From the NCBI GenBank assembly GCA_041389525.1, contig JAWKRR010000013.1:62001-126000 (forward strand): DNA of 64,000 nucleotides, read 5' to 3'. Under the pieces are notes generated by a model. The model saw only the letters and a list, made by a program, of their open reading frames with translations, made no database searches and was not told the origin of the DNA. The translations under genes were made by a program, and so were the position numbers. Below are positions 9,420 to 18,895 of this stretch, piece after piece; positions within the stretch are counted from its first letter, which is position 1; the number at the start of each line of letters is the position of its first letter. The DNA is from JACKFB01 sp041389525 (GTDB lineage Bacteria > Myxococcota_A > UBA9042 > PHBI01 > JACKFB01).

Positions 9420-9477
9420 GCCCTCGGGGCGTGAGCCGAGAGGGCGCCCGCTGCCCTGGACGCGCTGATTCAGCCCC

Positions 9478-10647
9478 TCAGGCCGCGAGCATATCCTCGC
9501 CCTGGAGGCTCGGCGCGGCGCTGCCCTCAAACCACGCGCCCATCCCCTCCTTTATGTAGTAGGGGCGAATGCGCGGCCCGAGCAGGCCGATCTCGCGCAG
9601 GTTCGGGACCAGCCGCCGGAACATCGTCCGCCGAAAGGTCTCCATGCCCACCGAGTCGCGCACGAAGCGGGCCCAGGTCTCCCACGGCACCTGGCCCTCG
9701 TAGCGCTCCTCCCAGACCTCCCGCGCCAAGAAGCGATTCCGCATCAGCACAGCCATCTCGAAAGCCCAGTCCTCGCGCTCGCGAACCTCGGCCTCGTTGA
9801 GCTGTTCTCGCACATGCGAACGCAGCGCCACCACGCCGTAGTGAACGTGCCGGGCCTCGTCCAGGATGACCCGGCGCAGCAGCTCCTTGAGCAGGGGCTC
9901 CCGCGTCAGCTGGTAGATCGAGCCGAAGGCTCCCAGCGCGAGGCCCTCCACCATGATCTGCATGCCCAGGAACTTCATGTCCCAGCGGGCGTCGGTCATC
10001 AGCGCGTCGATGACGACGAAGAGGTTGTCGTTGATCTGGTAGAGCTTCCCGAGCTTGGAGTCGAGGTAGCGGTGAAACACCTCGATGTGGCGGGCTTCGT
10101 CGACGACCTGGGTCGCGCCGTAGAGCTTGCCGTCGAAGCGCTCGACGGCCTCGGTGACCTGGCAGGCGGCCATCAGCGCGCCCTGCTCACCGTGCAGGAA
10201 CTGGCTGAGCAGCCACGCGATGACATCGTGGCGCAGCGCCCGCTCGCCCTCGGCGTCGAGCTTCACCCCGGCCTCGCGCAGGATGGACGCGTCGAGGAAA
10301 TTCGCAGGCAGGATCGGCACATCCGGGCTGCGCGGGTCCACCGAGGTCCCCCAAGCCAGGTCGCGGCCGCCGTCCCACTGGCCGGCCTTCGCCCGCTCGT
10401 AGAGGTCCGCCATCTCGGGCTCATCGCGCGGATAACCGAAGTCGAACCAGGCGTCGTGGCTGGCCGGGAAGCGCACGGGCGTCCCCTGTTTGCCACGCTG
10501 CAGCAGCAGCCCCCGCACCGCCGCGGGCAACATCCCGAGCATCACGCGCGGGTTGTCGGTCGCGCCGAGGGGCTCGCCGAGCCGCCGGAAGCGGTCGTAG
10601 AGCCGGGACACGGGCAAGGGCAGGCGGTTGGCGATCTCGTCCAGCAT
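9478..10647 (-). CDS. Ferritin-like di-iron protein, probable oxygenase/desaturase component
   Basis: A 389-residue protein with the pattern of a ferritin-like di-iron carboxylate fold: HGEQGALMA, DEARHIEVFHRYL, MVEGLALGAFGSIY and LDEARHVHYG supply the four helices with two ExxH metal motifs. The ATG at 10647 (MLDEIANRLPLP) is chosen because the longer in-frame extension overlaps the MerR gene and reads as antisense-like noise. It is the last gene of a minus-strand operon with a MerR regulator (22 bases upstream) and an NAD(P)H reductase carrying a [2Fe-2S] domain, the natural electron supply for such an enzyme. Substrate unknown; a lipid or aromatic hydroxylase is possible. Confidence 0.75.
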   Translation of the reverse strand: MLDEIANRLPLPVSRLYDRFRRLGEPLGATDNPRVMLGMLPAAVRGLLLQRGKQGTPVRFPASHDAWFDFGYPRDEPEMADLYERAKAGQWDGGRDLAWGTSVDPRSPDVPILPANFLDASILREAGVKLDAEGERALRHDVIAWLLSQFLHGEQGALMAACQVTEAVERFDGKLYGATQVVDEARHIEVFHRYLDSKLGKLYQINDNLFVVIDALMTDARWDMKFLGMQIMVEGLALGAFGSIYQLTREPLLKELLRRVILDEARHVHYGVVALRSHVREQLNEAEVREREDWAFEMAVLMRNRFLAREVWEERYEGQVPWETWARFVRDSVGMETFRRTMFRRLVPNLREIGLLGPRIRPYYIKEGMGAWFEGSAAPSLQGEDMLAA

Positions 10648-10669
10648 GGCGATTGTCCGGGCTCGGGGA

Positions 10670-11377
10670 TCAGAGGGCGTTGAAGAATGCGCGGCTGCGT
10701 TCAGTGTGCAGCCGGACCAGCAGCTCTTGAATGATGGGGAGCGCCGCCTCGACCATGGGCGCGGCCGCGTCGGGGCCGATGGCGGCGAGGCGCTCGGAGA
10801 CGATGGCGGCCTCGGTCTGGACGAGCCGGTCCACGAACTCCTCGTAGATCGCGATGTCCTCGACAGAGAATCCCAGCGAGTCCGAGAAGCCCGCGGCGCG
10901 CATGCGGCCCCAGAACTCCACGCGCCACACCTCGCTCGCCGCGATGGCTGGCGTGCCGTCCGGCATGCAGGTGGGCTCGACGAACCCCACGGCGGCCATG
11001 CGGTCGATCTCGGCCGCGGTGACGCCCGACCGCTCGAGCAGCGGGGCCAGCGGCACAGGCTCGCCCGCCACCGGCCGCGGGGCCAGCTCGCCGGCCAGCC
11101 GACCGCGCAGCTCGCCCAAAAACCCGCGCTGCTCCTCGCTGAACCCCTCGTCGGTCTGGTCGAGGAGACCCTTGATCGCCTTGAGCGGCAGGAAGCGCTC
11201 GTGCTGCAGCTTGCGGATGAGGCGCAGGCGCCGCAGGTGGGCTGGCTTATAAAACGCCATGTTCCGCCCTGACTTTTCACCAGGCGGGAGCAGCCCCTCG
11301 CGGATGTAAAAGTGGATGGCTTGGCGGTCGAGGCCCGTCTCGCGGCACAGGTCGCTCATTCGGAGGTTCGCGCTCAC
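10670..11377 (-). CDS. MerR-family transcriptional regulator
   Basis: A 235-residue regulator with the MerR winged-helix DNA-binding domain at the N-terminus (LCRETGLDRQAIHFYIREGLLPP, then RRLRLIRKLQ...LPLKAIKGLL), followed by a longer effector/dimerisation half without an obvious metal-binding Cys pair. The GTG at 11377 overlaps the stop of the reductase gene (GTGA) and has GAGG eight bases ahead; an ATG at 11359 is the alternative. Being the middle gene of the reductase/di-iron operon, it probably controls its own operon, perhaps through the dyad at 12617-12637. Ligand unknown. Confidence 0.88.
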   Translation of the reverse strand: MSANLRMSDLCRETGLDRQAIHFYIREGLLPPGEKSGRNMAFYKPAHLRRLRLIRKLQHERFLPLKAIKGLLDQTDEGFSEEQRGFLGELRGRLAGELAPRPVAGEPVPLAPLLERSGVTAAEIDRMAAVGFVEPTCMPDGTPAIAASEVWRVEFWGRMRAAGFSDSLGFSVEDIAIYEEFVDRLVQTEAAIVSERLAAIGPDAAAPMVEAALPIIQELLVRLHTERSRAFFNAL

Positions 11378-12588
11378 TCGGGCACCTCGACGGTGGCCGG
11401 CCCGGCGCAGCGGGCGATGCACGCCAGCGCGTAGCCGGCCTCGAGCTCCGCAGGGGTGAGGCAGCTCGCGTCGGGCATCGCCAGCTCGCCCTCGAGGACG
11501 CGCACCTTGCAGGCGCCGCAGCCCCCCATGGTGCAGCTGGACCCGACGGGGACGCCCGCACGCCACGCGACCTCCAGCAGGGTCTCGCCAGGGCTCAGCA
11601 CCACCGGGGTCTCGACGGCCCCGCGGCGCATCAGGACGGTCGCCGGCTCCGTGGACTCGCGGGCCGGCGGGAGGCTCTGGAAGCGCTCTTCGTGGATGCG
11701 CGGCTTCGCGACGCCAGCCACGAGCAGTGCGCCGCGGGCGTTGTCCATGACCGCCGGCGGGCCGCACACGTAGAAGGCGTCGACGTCTTTTAGCCGGCCG
11801 CGGGCGTCGTCCCCGAAGCTCGCGAGCAGCTCGGGCAGCTGCTGGGCGATGACGCCCGCGGTCAGCTTGCCTTTGACGGCCCCGGCCGCCGCTGCGCCCC
11901 GCTCGAGCACATGGCACACTCGCAGGCGGCTCGCGTACGCGGCGCCCAGCGCGTCCAGGGCGGCGCGAAAGATCACGTCGTCGACGCCGCGGTTCCCGTA
12001 GAGCAGCGCGACCCGGGTCTGCGGTTCGGCGACCAAGGCCGTCCGAGCGATGGCCATCAGCGGCGTGATGCCGCTGCCGGCGCCGATCAGCACCAGCGTC
12101 CGCTCGCGGCGGTCGTCGGGCGTCGGGCGGTAGATGAATCGCCCGCTCGCCGGACCTATGGCCTCCAGCACGTCGCCCACCGCCAGCGCCGTGGTCAGCC
12201 ACGTCGACGCCCGCCCGCCTGCGACGCGCTTGACGGTGATCGCGCGCGGGCCGTCGTCCAGCGGGCCGGTCGACAGCGAGTAAGAGCGCCGGAGCCGCTC
12301 GCCGCCGATGGGCAGCTCGAAGGTCAGGAACTGGCCGGCCTCGGCCTGGGGGAGGGGGCGCGACGGATCGGCGCTGCGCAGGAAGATCGTGCGGGCCTCG
12401 CTTGTCTCTTCCCGAACGCTGTCGACCACGAGGCGAAGGCCGCGCTGGGGCGGTGGGGTCGGCGTGTTCACGATGCGGACGGGAGGCCCGCTCTGCGAGG
12501 CGTCCTTGAACAGATGGCCGAGGTCTTGGCGCCATTGCGCCGTGGTGAGGCGCAGGCGGCGAGGTGAGAGCGTGCGGGCGAGTTTCAT
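11374..12588 (-). CDS. Flavodoxin-reductase-type oxidoreductase with C-terminal [2Fe-2S] ferredoxin domain
   Basis: A 404-residue electron-transfer protein of the PaaE/ferredoxin-reductase type. The FAD-binding motif RRSYSLSTGP and NAD(P)-binding GAGSGITPLM are followed by the reductase end motif CGPPAVM and a C-terminal plant-type ferredoxin domain with CTMGGCGAC and a later Cys (ALACIARC), so it should pass electrons from NAD(P)H through FAD to a [2Fe-2S] cluster. The start at 12588 (MKLARTLSPRRLRL) is chosen because upstream in-frame sequence would run through the likely operator. First gene of the operon with the MerR and di-iron genes; most likely the reductase of that enzyme. Confidence 0.9.
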   Translation of the reverse strand: MKLARTLSPRRLRLTTAQWRQDLGHLFKDASQSGPPVRIVNTPTPPPQRGLRLVVDSVREETSEARTIFLRSADPSRPLPQAEAGQFLTFELPIGGERLRRSYSLSTGPLDDGPRAITVKRVAGGRASTWLTTALAVGDVLEAIGPASGRFIYRPTPDDRRERTLVLIGAGSGITPLMAIARTALVAEPQTRVALLYGNRGVDDVIFRAALDALGAAYASRLRVCHVLERGAAAAGAVKGKLTAGVIAQQLPELLASFGDDARGRLKDVDAFYVCGPPAVMDNARGALLVAGVAKPRIHEERFQSLPPARESTEPATVLMRRGAVETPVVLSPGETLLEVAWRAGVPVGSSCTMGGCGACKVRVLEGELAMPDASCLTPAELEAGYALACIARCAGPATVEVPE

Positions 12589-12616
12589 GAGCGAAGAGTG
12601 CGTGGGGTGGCGTGGT

Positions 12617-12637
12617 GTGTCAAGCAACACTTTACAC
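12617..12637. promoter_or_regulatory. Candidate MerR operator (near-perfect 8-5-8 dyad)
   Basis: On the plus strand GTGTCAAG (12617-12624) and CTTTACAC (12630-12637) are inverted repeats matching at seven of eight positions with a 5-base spacer. The dyad sits 29 bases upstream of the reductase ATG, in the divergent gap in front of the only MerR-containing operon in the window. The assignment to the MerR protein is inference. Confidence 0.45.
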
Positions 12638-12816
12638 GTCGAACGCCGTCTCGGGAGCGCGCGACCTGCCATCGAGAGGGTGATAGGCTCGACGGCCGTG
12701 GCTGCGGTGCGCGCCGACACCAACCCAGTAGGACCGGATCTCTCCGGTGCGCTGAAGGATGCGGTGGCGGTCCACTCTCAGCCGGCGTCGTGGTGGACCT
12801 CGGGGAGGCGTGAGTG

Positions 12817-15800
12817 ATGAAGCAGCAGCGGATTATGGGCTGGCAGTGGGCGGTGACCGCTGGAGTGCTGCTCTGTGTGGCGGCCTGCCACCCCGAGCGC
12901 GGGGCGCGGGACACGGTGTCCGGAACGCAGCCCAAGGGCGGCGTCGCGATCGAAGAGGAGCAGATCATGCTGGTACCCGAGGACGCGCCGGCTGGATTGA
13001 CCCTGGTGCTCGCGGAAGGCAGCCCCGAGGCTGGTGCGTCGCCGGGGGCGACCGTGGCGGCGTCGACCCCGCTCGCGGCGGCCGAGGTCGAGCGCCTGCT
13101 CAAGCGCCTGCCGCCCCTCGAACAGGAGCCAGCCGACGCGGTGCCCTTCGCCCTGCGGGAGGGTTCCAAGCCCGCCCCGCGCCCGGGCGCGACCGTCCCC
13201 ACGCCCTTTCCGCCGCCGCCGCCCACGTCGGAGGCCGCCTCCGCTGAGCCGGCTGGGCCGCTGCAGGTGCTGCGAAGCTCGCCCGAGGGCGCGGTGCCGG
13301 TGGTCGGCCAGTTCAGCGTCACCTTCGACCAGCCCATGGTCGCGGTGACCTCCCACGCGACCCTGGCCGCGGCCGAGCTGCCGGTGAAGCTCTCGCCGCA
13401 GCCCGCCGGCCAGTGGCGCTGGCTGGGCACGCGCACGCTGATCTTCCAGGCGGATCCTCGCTTTCCGATGGCTACCGCCTACCAAGCCGAGGTGCCCGCG
13501 GGCACCCGCTCGGCCACCGGCGGCGTGCTGGCGAAGGCCCAGCGGTTCGCGTTTGAGACGCCGGCGCCTCGCGTCCTGGAGAGCTGGCCCCAAGACGGCC
13601 CCCAGAGCCGCGACGCCATCATGTTCGTCGGCTTCGACCAGCGCGTCGATCCCCAGGCCGTGCTGGCGACGGTCAAGGTCACCGCGGGGGGCAAGCCCGT
13701 CGCCGTCCGCCTGCTCGACGCGAGCGAGCTCGCCCGCGACGAGCGAACCGCTCAGCGCGCCCGCGACGGCCGCTGGCTGGCTTTCCGCGCGGTAGAGCTG
13801 CTGCCCATCGACACGGCCATCGCGGTCACGGTGGGGCCGAACACGCCGTCGCTGGAGGGGCCGAAGCGCTCGACCGACAAGCACGCCTTCGGCTTCCGCA
13901 CCTATGGGCCCTTCAAGCTGACGACCTCGCGCTGTGGCTGGAGCGGTGACTGCCAGCCCGGCTGGTCCTGGCAGCTCGAGATGAGCAACCCCATCGAGTC
14001 CGACGGCGTGGACCCGGCGCTGGTGAAGGTCGAGCCCGAGCTTCCGGGCATGGAGGTCCGCACCTGGGGCAACGTCGTGGAGATTCAGGGCCCCAGCCGC
14101 GGCCGCACGACCTACACGGTCACCATCGACAAGGCCCTGCGCGACGCGTTCGGGCAGACCTTGGTTGAGCCGGCCGTGGCGCGCTTCTCCGTGGGCAAGG
14201 CCGAGCCGAGTCTCGCGGCCGCGGGCGAGCTGCTGGTCGTGATGGACCCGGCGTCGAAGGGCCGATTCTCCGTGCTGTCGGTGAACTACGAGCAGCTTGA
14301 GGTCCGCGCGTGGCGGGTCACGCCCGAGCACTGGTCGCCCTTCCTCGCCTATGTGCAGGAGGGGTCGCGCGACACCAAGCCCGCCAAGCCGCCCGGCGAG
14401 CTGGTCATCGACCGCACCGTCACCGTCGGTGGCGAGCCGGACGCCCCGGTGGAGACTCAGATCGACCTGAGCGAGGTGCTGAAAGGCGGGCACGGGCACG
14501 TGGTGCTGGAGGTGCGCCCGCCCACCAGCGTGATCGACAAGCTGCGCCGCCGCTGGCCGCCCGTGATTCGGCGGTGGATCGAGGCGACCAGCATCGGCGT
14601 GGACGCGTTCGTCGACGACGAGAAGATGGTCGTCTGGGCCAACCGGCTGGCCGACGGCAAGCCCATCGCGGGCGCTGTGGTTCACCTGGACCCGGGTGGT
14701 GTCGAGGGCAAGACCGGGGCTGACGGCACCGTCGAGCTGGCGCTGCCGGGTGGGCCGGGGCAGACCGGCCGCGGTCTCCTGAGCGTCAGCGCGGACGGCG
14801 AGCACACGCTGCTGCCCGAGAACGCGTGGGCCTGGTCCAACGACAGCGGGTGGGTGAAGCGCGACCGCGGCGAGCAGGCCCTCTGGTACGTCGCCGACGA
14901 CCGGCAGATGTACAAGCCCAAGGAGACCGTGCGGGTGAAGGGCTGGATACGCCGGCTCGACATGGGGCCGCGCGGCGATCTGGCGCTGGTCGGGGGCGGG
15001 ACGGTGGCGTGGACGGCGCGCGACTCGCGGGGGGCCGACCTCGCGAAGGGTAGCGTCCCGCTGAGCGCCTTGGGCGGGTTCGATCTGCGATTCGAGCTGC
15101 CGGATACTGCCAATTTGGGCCACGGGCAGCTCGAGCTGCGGCTGTCTGGCGGCGACAGCATGAACGGGTCCGCGACCTACCACTCCTTCCAAATTCAGGA
15201 GTTCCGGCGGCCCGAGTTCGAGGTGCGCGCGTCGGCTCCACCCGGCCCGCACGTGGTCGGCTCCAGCGCCACGCTGGAGGTCAGCGCGAGCTACTACGCG
15301 GGTGGCGGGCTGCCGAACGCCGAGACGACCTGGGTCGTGACCAACCGCGTCGGCAGCTTCGTGCCCCCCAACCGCAGCGGCTGGGTCTTCGGCGAGTGGC
15401 ACCCCTGGTGGCGCATCATGGAGGGCGGCGGCGAGACCGCGCAGCAGACCTTCACCGGCCGCACGGACGGGGCGGGCGCGCACCGGCTGCGCATGGATTT
15501 CCGGTCGATCTCGCCGCCGCGCGCCTACACGGTGGACGCCGAGGCCACGGTGATGGACGTGAATCGTCAGGCGTGGACTGCGCGTTCGACGCTGCTGGTG
15601 CATCCGGCGGACGTGTACGTGGGCCTGCGCTCGCCCAGCACCTTCGTCGAGGGGGGCCAGCCGATCTCGGTCGAGGCGATCGCCGTGGACCTGGACGGCA
15701 AGTCGGTCGCGGGCAAGGCGATGACTCTGGTCGCGTCGCGGCTGGTGTGGACGCAGAAGAAGGGCCGCTGGCTGGAAGAGGAGCGCGACCCCCACGAGTG

Positions 15801-18800
15801 CCGCCTGACGTCGGCGGAGGACCCGCAGCGGTGCACCTTCGAGACCGGGGAGGGCGGGCGCTACATCATCCGCGCCGAGGTCCGAGACGCGAAGGGCCGG
15901 AAGAATCAGAGCCAGCTCACGGTCTGGGTCAGCGGCGGCAAGCGGCCGCCCGGCGACAAGCTCGAGCAGGACGAGGTCGAGCTGATCCCCGACCGCGAGC
16001 TGTATCAGCCCGGAGATGTCGCGAAGATCCTGGTGATCTCGCCCTTTCAGCCGGCCGAGGGCCTGCTGACGGTGCGGCGCTCCGGGCTGGTGTCGACTCA
16101 GCGCTTCACCGTGAGCGGCCCGACCGCGACCGTGAGCGTGCCGATCGTCGAGGGCTTCATGCCCAACGTGACGATCCAGGTGGACCTCGTCGGCTCGGCG
16201 CCGCGCACGGGGCCGGACGGGAAGGTCATCGCGGGTGCGCCGCCGCGGCCCGCGTACGCCAAGGGAGAGCTGCGCCTGCCGGTGCCGGCGCTGCAGCGCA
16301 CGCTCGCGGTGGAGGTCACGCCCGCGAAGGCCGAGCTCGAGCCAGGCGCGCAGACCAGCGTCGCCGTGAAGGTCCTAGACGCCGCGGGCAAGCCTGTCTC
16401 GGGTGCGGAGGTCGCGGTCATCGTCGTCGACGAGGCTGTGCTCGCCCTGACCGGCTACCGCCTGCCCGACCCCATCGCGACCTTCTACCCCACGCGCGGC
16501 GCGGACACGCGCGACCACCACACGCGCCAGTGGGTGCTGCTCGAGGCCGACCTGGCCCAGGCCGAGCGGCCCGAGGAGAGGTCGGGCGGCGGTGCCAAGG
16601 GCGTGCAGCGCAAGATGATGATGCGAGGCGAGCCGATGCTCCTGTCCGCGCCGATGGCGGAAGGCGCCATGGCCGACGAGATGGCGCCCCCCGAGGCGCC
16701 TGGCGGTGGCGACGCGCCCATCGCGCTGCGCACGAACTTCGACGCGCTGGCGCTCTTCGCGCCGTCGGTCACCACCGACGCTCAGGGGCGCGCGACGGTC
16801 GATCTGAAGGTGCCGGACAGCCTGACGCGCTACCGAGTCATGGCGGTGGCCGTCCATCAGGCCAAGCACGCCGGCCAGGGCGAGTCGACCCTGACCGCGC
16901 GGCTGCCGCTCATGGTGCGGCCGTCGGCGCCGCGCTTCTTGAACTTCGGCGACCGGTTCGACCTGCCGATCGTGCTGCAGAATCAGACGGACACCGCGAT
17001 GACCGTGGCGGTGGCAGCCCGCGCGAGCAACGCCACGCTGACGGCGGGGCAGGGGCGCAGCGTGGTCGTGCCGGCGCGGGACCGCGTCGAGGTGCGTTTG
17101 CCTGCTGCGGCCGAGCTTCCCGGCACGGCGCGCTTTCAGATCGCGGCGTCGTCGGGCGCGTGGTCGGACGCGGCGACGGTGACCCTCCCGGTCTGGACGC
17201 CGGCGACCACCGAGGCGTTCGCGACCTACGGCGAGGTGGACGCAGGAGCCGTCGCCCAGCCGGTGGTGGCGCCGAAGGACGCGGTCACCAGCTTCGGTGG
17301 CCTGGAGATCACGACCTCATCGACGGAGCTTCAGGCGCTGACCGACGCGTTCCTCTACCTGACGACCTACCCCTACGACTGCGCCGAGCAGATGGCGTCG
17401 CGGGTGATGGGCGTCGCCGCGCTGCGGGATGTGCTGACGGCCTTCAAGGCGGACGGGCTGCCCAGCCCCGAGGCCATCGCGCAGCAGATGACGGTGGACC
17501 TCGAGCGCCTGCAGCGGCTGCAAAACTCAGACGGCGGTTGGGGATTTTGGCGTCGTGGCGAGGAGAGCTGGCCTTACTTGAGCGTCCATGTGGCGCACGC
17601 GCTGGTTCGCGCCGGGCAGAAGGGCTACGACGTGCCGAAGCGGGCGCGGGAGCTGGCTTTCTCCTACCTCGGGCGCATCGACCGGCACTTCCCGGCCCAC
17701 TACTCCGAGGAGGCCAAGCTCACGATCCGGGCGTACGCGCTCTACGTGCGCAACCTCGGCGGCGACAATGACGCGAAGGCGGCCGCGGCGCTGGTCAAGT
17801 CGGCGGGCGGGCTTGAGAAGCTCAACATGGAGGCCATCGCGTGGCTGTATCCGGTGCTCGCGGCCGACAGCGCGCAGGCCGGGCTGACCAAAGATCTCAA
17901 GCGCTTGCTTGGCAATCGCGTGACGGAGACCGCCGGCGCGGCGCATTTCCAGACGAGCTACAGCGACGGGGCGCACCTGCTGCTTTACTCCGACCGCCGC
18001 GTCGACGCCGTGCTGCTCGAGGGGCTGATCGCCGACGACCCGAAGTCGGACCTCATCACCAAGCTGGTGCGTGGGCTGCTGGCCCACCGGGTGAAGGGGC
18101 GCTGGGGCAACACCCAGGAGAACGTCTTCGTGCTGCTGGCGCTGGACCGCTACTTCAACGTCTTCGAGGCGGTGACGCCGGCGTTCGTGGCCAACATCTG
18201 GCTGGGCGACCGGTTCGCGGGCGAGCATAAATTCAAGGGGCGCAGCACCGAGCGGCAGCAGGTCGACATCCCGATGGCCGAGGTCGCGAAGGTCGAGGGC
18301 CCGCAGACCCTGACCATCGCCAAAGAGGGGAAGGGGCGCCTGTATTACCGGATCGGGATGCGCTACGCGCCGAAGGACCTGAACCTCGAGGCGTCGGACC
18401 ACGGGTTTGTGGTCGGCCGCACCTACGAGGCCATCGACGAGCCGGGCGACGTGCGGGTCGCCGATGACGGCGTCTGGCACGTCAAGGCCGGGGCGCGGGT
18501 GCGCGTCCGGGTCAGCATGGTGGCGCCGACGCGGCGGTACCACGTGGCGCTGGTGGACCCGATGCCGGCGGGCTTTGAGGCGCAGAATCCCGAGCTGGCG
18601 GTGAGCGGATCGCTGCCGCCTGACCCGAACGCTCAAGCGGGAGGCGGCCGCGGGGGCATGACCCGCTCGTGGTGGTGGGGGCCGTGGTACGTCCACGACA
18701 ACCTGCGCGACGAGCGGGCCGAGGCCTTCGCGTTCGCCGTCGGGGCGGGCGTGTACGAGTACACCTATGTCGCTCGGGCGACGACGCCGGGGCACTTCGT

Positions 18801-18882
18801 CGTGCCGCCGCCCAAGGCGGAGGAGATGTACTCGCCGGAGACCTTCGGCCGTGGCGCCAGCGCGCGCGTCGTCGTCGAGTGA
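12817..18882 (+). CDS. Giant alpha-2-macroglobulin family lipoprotein with intact thioester
   Basis: A 2,021-residue bacterial alpha-2-macroglobulin, a periplasmic protease trap. The ATG at 12817 has GGGAGG eight bases upstream (an adjacent GTG at 12814 is also possible). The signal peptide ends with VAAC, placing the lipidated Cys at residue 24. Macroglobulin-like beta domains fill the N-terminal half; a Gly/Met/Ala-rich stretch at about residues 1255-1300 (GGAKGVQRKMMMRGEP...) looks like the bait region; the thioester CAEQ is at 1522-1525 within YPYDCAEQMASR; helical complement-like repeats and a receptor-domain-like end follow. It is longer than E. coli YfhM (~1,650). The usual partner pbpC is absent; the next gene, 13 bases on, encodes an exported PDZ protein. 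Confidence 0.95.
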   Translation: MKQQRIMGWQWAVTAGVLLCVAACHPERGARDTVSGTQPKGGVAIEEEQIMLVPEDAPAGLTLVLAEGSPEAGASPGATVAASTPLAAAEVERLLKRLPPLEQEPADAVPFALREGSKPAPRPGATVPTPFPPPPPTSEAASAEPAGPLQVLRSSPEGAVPVVGQFSVTFDQPMVAVTSHATLAAAELPVKLSPQPAGQWRWLGTRTLIFQADPRFPMATAYQAEVPAGTRSATGGVLAKAQRFAFETPAPRVLESWPQDGPQSRDAIMFVGFDQRVDPQAVLATVKVTAGGKPVAVRLLDASELARDERTAQRARDGRWLAFRAVELLPIDTAIAVTVGPNTPSLEGPKRSTDKHAFGFRTYGPFKLTTSRCGWSGDCQPGWSWQLEMSNPIESDGVDPALVKVEPELPGMEVRTWGNVVEIQGPSRGRTTYTVTIDKALRDAFGQTLVEPAVARFSVGKAEPSLAAAGELLVVMDPASKGRFSVLSVNYEQLEVRAWRVTPEHWSPFLAYVQEGSRDTKPAKPPGELVIDRTVTVGGEPDAPVETQIDLSEVLKGGHGHVVLEVRPPTSVIDKLRRRWPPVIRRWIEATSIGVDAFVDDEKMVVWANRLADGKPIAGAVVHLDPGGVEGKTGADGTVELALPGGPGQTGRGLLSVSADGEHTLLPENAWAWSNDSGWVKRDRGEQALWYVADDRQMYKPKETVRVKGWIRRLDMGPRGDLALVGGGTVAWTARDSRGADLAKGSVPLSALGGFDLRFELPDTANLGHGQLELRLSGGDSMNGSATYHSFQIQEFRRPEFEVRASAPPGPHVVGSSATLEVSASYYAGGGLPNAETTWVVTNRVGSFVPPNRSGWVFGEWHPWWRIMEGGGETAQQTFTGRTDGAGAHRLRMDFRSISPPRAYTVDAEATVMDVNRQAWTARSTLLVHPADVYVGLRSPSTFVEGGQPISVEAIAVDLDGKSVAGKAMTLVASRLVWTQKKGRWLEEERDPHECRLTSAEDPQRCTFETGEGGRYIIRAEVRDAKGRKNQSQLTVWVSGGKRPPGDKLEQDEVELIPDRELYQPGDVAKILVISPFQPAEGLLTVRRSGLVSTQRFTVSGPTATVSVPIVEGFMPNVTIQVDLVGSAPRTGPDGKVIAGAPPRPAYAKGELRLPVPALQRTLAVEVTPAKAELEPGAQTSVAVKVLDAAGKPVSGAEVAVIVVDEAVLALTGYRLPDPIATFYPTRGADTRDHHTRQWVLLEADLAQAERPEERSGGGAKGVQRKMMMRGEPMLLSAPMAEGAMADEMAPPEAPGGGDAPIALRTNFDALALFAPSVTTDAQGRATVDLKVPDSLTRYRVMAVAVHQAKHAGQGESTLTARLPLMVRPSAPRFLNFGDRFDLPIVLQNQTDTAMTVAVAARASNATLTAGQGRSVVVPARDRVEVRLPAAAELPGTARFQIAASSGAWSDAATVTLPVWTPATTEAFATYGEVDAGAVAQPVVAPKDAVTSFGGLEITTSSTELQALTDAFLYLTTYPYDCAEQMASRVMGVAALRDVLTAFKADGLPSPEAIAQQMTVDLERLQRLQNSDGGWGFWRRGEESWPYLSVHVAHALVRAGQKGYDVPKRARELAFSYLGRIDRHFPAHYSEEAKLTIRAYALYVRNLGGDNDAKAAAALVKSAGGLEKLNMEAIAWLYPVLAADSAQAGLTKDLKRLLGNRVTETAGAAHFQTSYSDGAHLLLYSDRRVDAVLLEGLIADDPKSDLITKLVRGLLAHRVKGRWGNTQENVFVLLALDRYFNVFEAVTPAFVANIWLGDRFAGEHKFKGRSTERQQVDIPMAEVAKVEGPQTLTIAKEGKGRLYYRIGMRYAPKDLNLEASDHGFVVGRTYEAIDEPGDVRVADDGVWHVKAGARVRVRVSMVAPTRRYHVALVDPMPAGFEAQNPELAVSGSLPPDPNAQAGGGRGGMTRSWWWGPWYVHDNLRDERAEAFAFAVGAGVYEYTYVARATTPGHFVVPPPKAEEMYSPETFGRGASARVVVE

Positions 18883-18895
18883 GGGAGCGTCGCGC

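Noticed and set aside
9478..11280. A single 600-residue protein covering the di-iron region.
   Set aside because: The first ~210 codons run through the MerR gene in another frame and read as Arg/Ser/Pro noise; the conserved part starts cleanly at the ATG at 10647.
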